Shown piece after piece: positions 1 through 5,296 of a DNA stretch of 6,724 bases. The position numbers and the translations under genes are program-made. The notes under the pieces are model-generated. The model did not search any database. It was not told where the DNA came from and saw nothing but the letters and a program-made list of their open reading frames with translations. Each line of letters starts with the position of its first letter. Position 1 is the first letter of the stretch. Origin of the DNA: an uncultured Prevotella sp. GTDB taxonomy: Bacteria; Bacteroidota; Bacteroidia; Bacteroidales; Bacteroidaceae. The stretch lies in NCBI GenBank assembly GCA_947303825.1, contig CAMYZK010000142.1:1-6724 (forward strand), written 5' to 3'.

Positions 1-1636
1 GGTTCAGCGTCTGCAAGCGAGGCATGCGGTGTTTCAGAGAGGCATCAAGTTCCCATCGCTCGTATGTAAGGAAGTCTTTCTTGCCAGGAAGTCCGCGTTC
101 GTAGTCTACAGTAAAGAGAGGCCCTTTGCGCCATGGGCGTGCCTTTATTGAAATCATGGGAGCCATGCTCAAGTATTGGTGTGGGAGTCCCATCTGCTTC
201 ATTTTATCGCTGTTGGCGGCCTTTCGCTGGTGGAACACCAGTCCTGTCTCTATTGCCAGACGGTTGTTAAGGGGCAGATTGTTAGTGAAGTGCATGTTCC
301 AGTCATCAAACTGATCCAAATGCCATTCATCTGGAATGATGGCATCGTTGTTTCTCCTACGTATCTCGTCAACAACGGTTGAGTTGTATATGCGGTTGCC
401 GCTGGCCCATGCTATCTCGGCGTATGCGTCGCGTCCACGGTAACTGTAGTCCAGATGCAGTGGCAGGTTGAAGTAGAACTTGCGCTGCTTGAAGTTGTAT
501 CCGAAGCGCGTGTTCAGTCCTAACGACATGTTGTCCGAGATGTTTAGTTTAGCACCCAGTTTGAACCTGTAGGAAAAGCCTTTTCTGCGACTATAGCTTA
601 TGTATTGCGGGTTGATGAGTGGTGAGAGGTGTACATAGGCGTTGTTTGTATTGTAACGCATTCGGCGTACAAGACTCTCTCCAACGCGATCCCATTTCCA
701 ATAGTTGCGCTTTCGTTTCGATTCTTTTACCACATCTTTTATTGTATCGGCTTGCTGTATGCTGTCGTTGCCTGAATTGGCATACCGGATTCTGTACAAG
801 GCCTGCTCTTCTGATGTGAGATTGTATGGACGCACAGAGTCCATGAGATGCATGTTGCCGCGCACCGTTGTTACACTGTCTGGAAGAGTTATGGGACAGT
901 CGAAAGATGCTTCTATGGCTGATGATATGTTATTACCCATGAACTTGAAGTCAACCTTGGTGCTGCAGAACTTTGGCAGAAGAGAACGGGAGCCGTAATC
1001 TCCCTGCGATGAGGTGGTCTTGAAGTGTATCATGTCGAACTCTCCATCCATCTCGGCCTCAATAATTCTTCCTGTAGCCAGGTCGATGGTAGCCCGCCCG
1101 CTCACCAGCTGGGTGTTTTTGACATAGCGTGGACGGAAATAAAGATGGGCTTTCTGTTCGTCTATCCCCAATGAGAAATATTTGTAAAACACCCGGTTGG
1201 TGCGGTGAAAAGGCGAAAGGATATGATCGCCGTAAAGTGTCTCGTTATAGAGTTGCGGTGCTGCGAACTCAAGCAGTGTCGGCATAGTGCTGCGGTTATG
1301 GGGAATGGTGGTGCAGTACACTTGCCGGTGCTCGTTGTACGACCCGTCTTCCTTAAAAGATAGCCGACTATAGTTTTCACTCACAAAAGAGCGTTTCCCG
1401 TTGGCTATAGCATACATCGACGGTATGCACCAAAGTGTAAAGTTGCGACGATGTGTCTGGTAAAAATGCTTTATATATACATTAGTACTGACTCCGCTAG
1501 CATTGTATATAAAATTGCGTGAGTAGTTGAACAGACGGTTCATCACCAGCGAGTCTGCCGGCGACTGTGCTGGAGCAGTGTTTGGTGACAGCAGCATGTA
1601 CAGCAGCAATGCCATGACATTTAAATACGGTCTCAT
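1..1636 (-). CDS. DUF5686-like secreted, probably outer-membrane beta-barrel protein (C-terminus off the left edge)
   Basis: An open frame of 545 codons runs without a stop from an ATG at 1636 to the left edge, so the C-terminus is missing. Residues 1-24 look like a signal peptide (hydrophobic MALLLYMLL stretch, then APA|Q) with no lipobox cysteine, which suggests export and not lipidation. Residues 30-210 resemble the DUF5686 family of Bacteroidota: an early Phe/Tyr-rich helix, then LYNETLYGDHILSPFHRTN (129-147), a YKYFSLGID segment, and an SGRATIDLATGRIIEAEM strand pair (179-196). From about residue 353 the protein has alternating aromatic and polar strands (FSYRFKLGAKL, FYFNLPLHLDYSY, AYAEIAWASG) typical of an outer-membrane barrel. 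Many DUF5686 proteins carry a carboxypeptidase-regulatory-like domain before this part; none fits here. The molecular role of the family is not known to me. The start is uncertain: an in-frame ATG at 1648 would add MGVG. The gene lies 32 bp after the nucleotidyltransferase-like gene and is probably in its operon. Family assignment is from remembered patterns and is moderately sure; export is surer. Confidence 0.72.
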   Translation of the reverse strand, partial: MRPYLNVMALLLYMLLSPNTAPAQSPADSLVMNRLFNYSRNFIYNASGVSTNVYIKHFYQTHRRNFTLWCIPSMYAIANGKRSFVSENYSRLSFKEDGSYNEHRQVYCTTIPHNRSTMPTLLEFAAPQLYNETLYGDHILSPFHRTNRVFYKYFSLGIDEQKAHLYFRPRYVKNTQLVSGRATIDLATGRIIEAEMDGEFDMIHFKTTSSQGDYGSRSLLPKFCSTKVDFKFMGNNISSAIEASFDCPITLPDSVTTVRGNMHLMDSVRPYNLTSEEQALYRIRYANSGNDSIQQADTIKDVVKESKRKRNYWKWDRVGESLVRRMRYNTNNAYVHLSPLINPQYISYSRRKGFSYRFKLGAKLNISDNMSLGLNTRFGYNFKQRKFYFNLPLHLDYSYRGRDAYAEIAWASGNRIYNSTVVDEIRRRNNDAIIPDEWHLDQFDDWNMHFTNNLPLNNRLAIETGLVFHQRKAANSDKMKQMGLPHQYLSMAPMISIKARPWRKGPLFTVDYERGLPGKKDFLTYERWELDASLKHRMPRLQTLN

Positions 1637-1652
1637 GCCTACCCCCATTCTT

Positions 1653-1666
1653 ACTTTTCACTTTTC
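1653..1666. repeat. Two-copy 7-bp repeat after the nucleotidyltransferase-like gene
   Basis: ACTTTTC occurs twice in direct succession (1653-1659 and 1660-1666), starting 2 bp after the stop codon of the upstream gene in the direction of transcription. Period and composition resemble the longer array at the nhaC stop. Two copies alone are weak evidence of a true repeat. Confidence 0.45.
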
Positions 1667-1668
1667 CT

Positions 1669-2697
1669 CTATTCTTCAATGTTTCCTAGTGAGTGGGTGA
1701 TGGATGCCACAACACTTGAAATGCTCTCTCCTGGACAGAACCGTATGTATTTTGCCGAGGTGCGTTCTCCATCTTCCTGGAGAGCTTCTTCGGCAAGGCT
1801 GTCGGCATCTTCGCTGGCAGTTTCGTTCATAAAAGGAACCTCGTCAACAGAAAAACCCAGAAGACCTGTTAGTACAGAGCCGGCAAATTGTGCCATGCGT
1901 TCGAAATGCAAATTGTCTATCCACTCTTGCAGTTTGACAAAGTCTATACGGTCGCCCAATTTGCGTAGTTGCATGCCTAAGTCTACGTATTTCCATAGGC
2001 ACAATCCCTCGTTGAGCGAAGCCTTCATAATACCTAGTATGGATATGAGCATGTTAAGTGTAGGGGCAATGGTCTCTATGCGTTGACCATCTATCATAAC
2101 ATGAGACATACCTCCCTCAAGTCGCTCTTTCTCGATGATGGCCTGCAGGGTGCTATTGCTCGACTTGTTGTTGAGCTGCATCATGCGTTGCCTGTGTTCC
2201 ACATCGAGTCCGTTCCACCGGTATCTTAGCAAATATTTGTGTGTTTCGTCACACTGGTCATCTTGCAGCCGAGCCCATTCATTGGCCTTGTTGGCTTGGG
2301 TGGGGTAGGGGAAGTATATGGTGACGGGGCATACACGGTGATGTGACGGAGTGTCGTATAGGCAACTGGTAGTCCATGGTTCCATCAATATGGGGCGCCA
2401 TTGTTGACGGCTTTGCATAGCCAGTAGTTCGGCTACATGTGCAGCCGCCTGTATATATTTGTTGGTTTCTTCCTCTGCTTCTAGCTGCCAGCGGGAATAA
2501 AGCTCATCGGTAAGCTTCATGAAGAACTGATGGCTGCAGGCATCTACTCCATTAAGGAGTATAGCTTTCAATCCTGTTTTGCCAGCGAGGCCAAGCACCT
2601 GCTGCCATTTCCATGCCGACATGGGTTCTATTTCTTCTTTACTTCCGAAAGCACCAGAGCGGAGGAGTCGGAAATAGTTTCGCTTAATAATGTTCAT
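1669..2697 (-). CDS. Nucleotidyltransferase-like protein (NTP_transf_5 type), probably catalytically degenerate
   Basis: A 342-residue soluble protein with no signal peptide or membrane segment. Its layout follows the uncharacterised nucleotidyltransferase family PF14907 as I recall it: a helical N-terminus (1-95), a core strand-loop-strand (about 100-130), then an RYRWNGLDVEHRQRMMQLNN segment (158-177) matching the family's 'F..nGv.vE.H' stretch, and an APTLNMLISILGIMKASLNEGLCLWKYVDL segment (positions 211-240) matching its 'P.lNal....h....gi.Lr...D' helix pair. In active members the core carries LKG and a GDIDLY-like Asp-x-Asp metal site. Here the corresponding places read ILMEP (103-107) and CPVTIYF (123-129), so both aspartates and the LKG lysine appear lost. 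This suggests a pseudoenzyme or a protein with another role. Members of the family are often found near polysaccharide or cell-envelope genes. Residues 291-313 are acidic and low in complexity. The ATG at 2697 has only an AT-rich leader and no Shine-Dalgarno site. Coding status is firm, the family call moderate. Confidence 0.7.
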   Translation of the reverse strand: MNIIKRNYFRLLRSGAFGSKEEIEPMSAWKWQQVLGLAGKTGLKAILLNGVDACSHQFFMKLTDELYSRWQLEAEEETNKYIQAAAHVAELLAMQSRQQWRPILMEPWTTSCLYDTPSHHRVCPVTIYFPYPTQANKANEWARLQDDQCDETHKYLLRYRWNGLDVEHRQRMMQLNNKSSNSTLQAIIEKERLEGGMSHVMIDGQRIETIAPTLNMLISILGIMKASLNEGLCLWKYVDLGMQLRKLGDRIDFVKLQEWIDNLHFERMAQFAGSVLTGLLGFSVDEVPFMNETASEDADSLAEEALQEDGERTSAKYIRFCPGESISSVVASITHSLGNIEE

Positions 2698-2772
2698 TAA
2701 TTAAAATTATTTTCTTCAAGTTCCATAAGTAAGTGGCTGAACCACTAACTCTTAACTCTTAACTTTTAACTC
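2698..2772 (-). other. Spacer between nhaC and the nucleotidyltransferase-like gene
   Basis: A 75-bp spacer. Its nhaC-proximal part is the heptamer array. Next comes a small inverted repeat, AGTGG (2732-2736) and CCACT (2742-2746), with a 5-base loop; it has no T-tract after it on the minus strand, so it is a poor terminator. The rest is AT-rich and serves as the leader of the next gene. A TAATTTTA at 2709-2702 differs by one base from a -7 box, but it has no -33 partner. Read-through from nhaC is therefore the simpler view. Confidence 0.5.
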
Positions 2773-2780
2773 TTAACTCG
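2746..2780. repeat. Five-copy 7-bp tandem repeat over the nhaC stop codon
   Basis: Five heptamers follow without gaps: TAACTCT at 2746, 2753 and 2767, TAACTTT at 2760 and TAACTCG at 2774. The last copies encode the nhaC C-terminal Ser and its TAA stop (2775-2773 on the minus strand). Each unit contains TTAA or TAA at its border, so both strands carry stops, and the 7-bp period shifts them through all three frames. No function is established for this array in my knowledge. Confidence 0.85.
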
Positions 2781-4062
2781 AATACCTTCTAGGGTAGCGC
2801 AGTACTATAGCAATTAGTGCAGCAATGCCAATAGCCAGGGGATAATAGAGCCAGGGCATAATCTGCACGGGGCTTATTGATGCCAGCCCAGCAGCCATGA
2901 GCATCTGTGCACCGTATGGGATAAGTCCTTGTACGGCACACGAGAAGGTGTCGAGAAGAGATGCACATTTTCGAGGGTCTATCCCATACTTTTTACCTAT
3001 CTGCCGGGCAATGCTGCCAACTGTTATGATGCTAACGGTGTTGTTGGCCGTACACAGGTTTACTATACTCACCAAGGCAGCTATAGACAATTCGGCTCCG
3101 CGTTTGTCAGTAATGCGGCGGGTAAGCCGTTCAATAATATAGTCTATTCCTCCATTGTGCTTTATAATCTCAAGCAGGCCTCCGGCAAGCATGGTTATTA
3201 CTATAAGCTCGCCCATGCCTACTATACCATCGCCCAATGACTGCATCCATGAGAAGATATCTGCGAAGCCACCAGTAAAGAGACCCGTTAGCCCTGTAAG
3301 GGCAATGCCTATAGACAGGACGACCAGCACGTTGAGTCCGGCAATGGCAGTGAGGAGTACTACAAGGTAGGGGGTTACCTTTATCCATTCCACATGAGGA
3401 ATGCTTTGGGGTGAGCTGATGCCCTGTCCCTGCACAAAGTAGACGGCAAGAACCACTAGTGCAGCAGGAACCACTATAAACGAGTTCACCTTGAACTTGT
3501 CGCTAAGGCGGCAGCCTTGTGTCTGAGTGGCAATGATGGTGGTATCACTAATAAACGAGAGATTATCGCCGAAAAACGAGCCACCGACAACCACTGCCAC
3601 AAGCACTGGCACTGACGCTCCTGTCTGAGAGGCTACGCCTGCTGCTATAGGTGTTAGGGCAACAATGGTGCCCACGCTGGTTCCCACCGAAAGTGAAACG
3701 AAACAGGCAGCCAAAAACAGTCCTGCCATAATCATCTGTCCAGGCATTACCGTCAGGGTGGCATTGACAGTGGCATCTATCGACCCCATCACCTTTGCAG
3801 AATGGGCAAAGGCTCCGGCAAGCACGAAAATCCATATCATCAGCATCATCTGGCTGCCACTGGCTCCACGACTGAACATATCGACACGGCTACGCAAAGG
3901 GCCACGGCTTATTGCTATGGCATAGGCCGAAGCAGCAAGGAAAGCCACAGTAATGGGAACCCGATAGAAGTCGCCGGCAACGAGGCTCGTGATAAGATAG
4001 AGAGCCACGAACACAAACAGTGGACTGAGAGCCAGCAAACCTTTTCTTGCATCTATATTCAT
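2773..4062 (-). CDS. nhaC: NhaC-family Na+/H+ antiporter
   Basis: A 429-residue inner-membrane protein with about ten to twelve hydrophobic segments. It is expected to exchange Na+ for H+ across the cytoplasmic membrane and so help with sodium tolerance and pH balance. The N-terminal half carries the family's hallmark GGSFFGDNLSFISDTT (160-175), with D166, S172, D173 and T174 the likely ion-path residues. The C-terminal half has the matching element NLCTANNTVSIITVG (335-349) followed by LLDTFSCAVQGLIPYGAQML (369-388), as in Na_H_antiporter (PF03553) proteins of the NhaC/MalN type. The length and the two-half structure suggest a complete protein. The closest relatives could instead exchange malate/lactate or amino acids with Na+, so the substrate is less certain than the family. 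The ATG at 4062 is the only sensible start: the next in-frame Met is residue 62, inside the domain. The stop codon lies in a heptamer array. The gene is divergent from nuoA and has its own promoter-like site 10 bp upstream. Confidence 0.88.
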   Translation of the reverse strand: MNIDARKGLLALSPLFVFVALYLITSLVAGDFYRVPITVAFLAASAYAIAISRGPLRSRVDMFSRGASGSQMMLMIWIFVLAGAFAHSAKVMGSIDATVNATLTVMPGQMIMAGLFLAACFVSLSVGTSVGTIVALTPIAAGVASQTGASVPVLVAVVVGGSFFGDNLSFISDTTIIATQTQGCRLSDKFKVNSFIVVPAALVVLAVYFVQGQGISSPQSIPHVEWIKVTPYLVVLLTAIAGLNVLVVLSIGIALTGLTGLFTGGFADIFSWMQSLGDGIVGMGELIVITMLAGGLLEIIKHNGGIDYIIERLTRRITDKRGAELSIAALVSIVNLCTANNTVSIITVGSIARQIGKKYGIDPRKCASLLDTFSCAVQGLIPYGAQMLMAAGLASISPVQIMPWLYYPLAIGIAALIAIVLRYPRRYSS

Positions 4063-4072
4063 AATTCAGTTG

Positions 4073-4104
4073 CAAAATTATTTATTTTTTTTCTTCCATA
4101 CAAA
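4073..4104 (-). promoter_or_regulatory. Bacteroidota-type promoter for nhaC
   Basis: Read on the minus strand, TTTG (4104-4101) and TAATTTTG (4080-4073) match the -33 and -7 boxes of the primary Bacteroidota sigma factor, with a 20-bp spacing that fits the consensus. The -7 box ends only 10 bp before the nhaC ATG, so the mRNA leader would be a few bases long or absent. The region is AT-rich, so a chance match is possible, but position, strand and spacing agree. Confidence 0.6.
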
Positions 4105-4164
4105 CTTTTTTATACATAAAATCTCAAGCATACGCAGTATTATGAAATATTTATTTATAATTAT

Positions 4165-4196
4165 GTCGTTTAATTACAATTTTATTTGTACCTTTG
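4165..4196 (+). promoter_or_regulatory. Bacteroidota-type promoter for the nuo operon
   Basis: TACCTTTG at 4189-4196 is an exact TAnnTTTG -7 box, and it is followed by C as is common in Bacteroidota. The -33 element is poor: GTCG at 4165-4168 has the right spacing, while TTTA at 4169-4172 is closer to consensus but only 16 bp away. Transcription would start near 4201-4203, leaving a leader of about 40 nt before nuoA. Confidence 0.68.
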
Positions 4197-4213
4197 CAGG
4201 CAAAATTATAGCA

Positions 4214-4229
4214 AACAATTGTTATAACA
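4214..4229. repeat. Two overlapping 10-bp palindromes in the nuoA leader
   Basis: AACAATTGTT (4214-4223) and TGTTATAACA (4220-4229) are both perfect palindromes and share four bases. They lie just after the predicted transcription start of the nuo operon, a place where a dimeric regulator could block transcription. The surroundings are very AT-rich, which makes short palindromes easier to find by chance, and no known operator is recognised. Confidence 0.35.
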
Positions 4230-4241
4230 TTAAATATTTTT

Positions 4242-4592
4242 ATGAATTTCACTTTGTTAGTTACCGTCATTGTGACGGGAATTACATTGGTGGCGGCAGC
4301 TTACATCATTGCTAAGCTCATAGGTCCGCGCTCGTATGCAAAGGTGAAAGGAGAGCCGTATGAGAGCGGTATTCCTACTCGCGGCTCCTCGTGGATTCCT
4401 ATTCATGTGGGCTATTACCTGTTCGCCATCCTGTTCCTCATGTTCGATGTGGAAACAGTGTTTCTGTATCCATGGGCGGTTGTAGTGAAGCAGTTCGGTG
4501 CGGCAGCATTGCTCAGCATCGGCTTCTTCTTGTTAGTGTTGGTATTTGGCCTGGCATACGCCTGGCGGAAAGGAGCGTTGGAATGGAAGTAA
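4242..4592 (+). CDS. nuoA: NADH-quinone oxidoreductase (complex I) subunit A
   Basis: A 116-residue membrane subunit of respiratory complex I, sitting where the membrane arm meets the quinone-binding arm. Three transmembrane helices are visible at about residues 4-26, 57-80 and 86-107. The loop after the first helix holds GEPYESGIPT (37-46), and the second helix carries the family signature FDVETVFLYPWA (68-79). D69 and E71 fall at the acidic positions that are conserved and functionally important in E. coli NuoA. The C-terminus ends in the usual WRKGALEW stretch. Length is normal for the family. The ATG at 4242 follows an AT-rich leader without a clear Shine-Dalgarno site, about 40 nt after the predicted transcription start. 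The end of the gene overlaps the start of nuoB by 10 bp, so the two are translated from one mRNA. Confidence 0.96.
   Translation: MNFTLLVTVIVTGITLVAAAYIIAKLIGPRSYAKVKGEPYESGIPTRGSSWIPIHVGYYLFAILFLMFDVETVFLYPWAVVVKQFGAAALLSIGFFLLVLVFGLAYAWRKGALEWK
4569..4575 (+). promoter_or_regulatory. Ribosome binding site deciding the nuoB start
   Basis: AAAGGAG lies inside the end of nuoA, 7 bp before the ATG at 4583. It supports that start over the open frame further upstream, and it allows coupled translation of nuoA and nuoB. Confidence 0.75.
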
Positions 4593-5296
4593 AGAAGCCC
4601 TACATCAAGTCGGTTCCATACGAGGAATGGAACGACAACGAGTCGCTTGAGAAAATCATCGACGAGTTGCACGAGGGGGGAGTGAACGTCATTACCGGCA
4701 ACCTTGACCGCCTCATCAACTGGGGTCGTGCCAACTCGCTGTGGTCGCTCACCTTTGCTACCTCGTGTTGCGGTATTGAGTTCATGGCTTGCGGCTGTTC
4801 ACGCTATGACTTCGCACGATTCGGCTTTGAGGTGACTCGTAACTCACCACGCCAGGCCGACCTTATCATGTGCGCAGGTACCATTACCCATAAGATGGCA
4901 CCCGCACTGAAGCGTTTGTACGACCAGATGGCCGAGCCAAAGTATGTCATTGCTGTAGGCGGATGTGCTATCAGCGGCGGTCCCTTCAAGTCGAGCTACC
5001 ATGTAGTGAAAGGCATAGAGGAGATTGTGCCGGTTGATGTCTTCATCCCTGGCTGTCCCCCCCGTCCCGAGGCCATCATGTATGGCATGATGCAGCTACA
5101 GCGTAAGGTGAAGGTTGAGAAATTCTTTGGTGGTGCCAACCATAAGCAGACCGCTGAAGAGAAAGCCTTAGGCGTGTCGAATGAGGAGTTGACGTTCCGT
5201 GAGAAACTCGGCGACCATCGTCGTGAACCAATGGTTATCACAGAAGTCCCTCAGGAGTTTGTAGATGAACTAAAGAAGGAGGAGGAAAAGGCATGA
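4583..5296 (+). CDS. nuoB: NADH-quinone oxidoreductase (complex I) subunit B, Fe-S cluster N2 protein
   Basis: A 237-residue peripheral subunit that holds [4Fe-4S] cluster N2, the last electron carrier before quinone. The cluster ligands are visible as C62 and C63 in TSCCGIEF, C128 in VGGCAISGGPF and C158 in PGCPPRPEA. The conserved RYDFARFGFEVTRNSPRQAD segment (74-93) and HKMAPALKRLYDQM (103-116) also fit. The frame is open upstream of this start, but those 64 codons only overlap nuoA. The ATG at 4583 has a good AAAGGAG site 7 bp upstream and gives the usual N-terminus, so it was chosen. After the core, a charged tail of about 55 residues (183-237, ending in DELKKEEEKA) extends the protein to somewhat more than E. 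coli NuoB. Two extra cysteines, C70 and C72, stand where relatives usually have small or hydrophobic residues. The gene overlaps nuoCD by 4 bp (ATGA). Confidence 0.96.
   Translation: MEVKKPYIKSVPYEEWNDNESLEKIIDELHEGGVNVITGNLDRLINWGRANSLWSLTFATSCCGIEFMACGCSRYDFARFGFEVTRNSPRQADLIMCAGTITHKMAPALKRLYDQMAEPKYVIAVGGCAISGGPFKSSYHVVKGIEEIVPVDVFIPGCPPRPEAIMYGMMQLQRKVKVEKFFGGANHKQTAEEKALGVSNEELTFREKLGDHRREPMVITEVPQEFVDELKKEEEKA
5278..5285 (+). promoter_or_regulatory. Strong ribosome binding site for nuoCD
   Basis: GGAGGAGG lies inside the last codons of nuoB (encoding part of KKEEEK), 7 bp before the ATG at 5293. Such a strong Shine-Dalgarno match is notable because the genes at the head of each unit here have none, which suggests that it serves re-initiation inside the operon. 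Confidence 0.75.

Larger units (their letters stand above)
4063..4241. promoter_or_regulatory. Divergent nhaC/nuoA control region
   Basis: A 179-bp strongly AT-rich spacer between divergent genes. It holds the nhaC promoter at the left, the nuo promoter at the right, the palindromes in the nuoA leader, and a 10-bp direct repeat GCAAAATTAT at 4072-4081 and 4200-4209. The stretch from about 4105 to 4164 shows no further motif that I can support. No small gene is convincing here. Confidence 0.75.

Noticed and set aside
1..1636. Several short open frames on both strands that could suggest a non-coding or broken region
   Set aside because: A single minus-strand frame is open for all 545 codons and has a signal peptide and barrel-like strands; the short frames are shadows of it.
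1679..2086. A 135-codon plus-strand open frame opposite the nucleotidyltransferase-like gene
   Set aside because: It lies entirely antisense to a longer frame with family-like segments, has serine-rich low-complexity content, and shows no promoter or ribosome binding site.
2702..2709. TAATTTTA as a separate promoter for the nucleotidyltransferase-like gene
   Set aside because: It lacks the final G of the -7 box and has no TTTG at the right spacing upstream.
2732..2746. Hairpin AGTGG-loop-CCACT as a terminator after nhaC
   Set aside because: The stem is only 5 bp and no T-tract follows it on the minus strand, so it does not meet the usual pattern.
2746..2780. CRISPR or phage attachment site at the heptamer array
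   Set aside because: Units are 7 bp without spacers, and there is no integrase, tRNA or cas gene nearby.
4070..4315. An 81-codon plus-strand frame across the divergent spacer into nuoA
   Set aside because: It begins upstream of the nuo promoter, is Phe/Tyr/Ile-rich because of AT-rich DNA, and overlaps nuoA in a different frame.
4391..4582. A 64-codon N-terminal extension of nuoB
   Set aside because: It overlaps nuoA in another frame, does not look like NuoB, and the internal ATG at 4583 has a good ribosome binding site.
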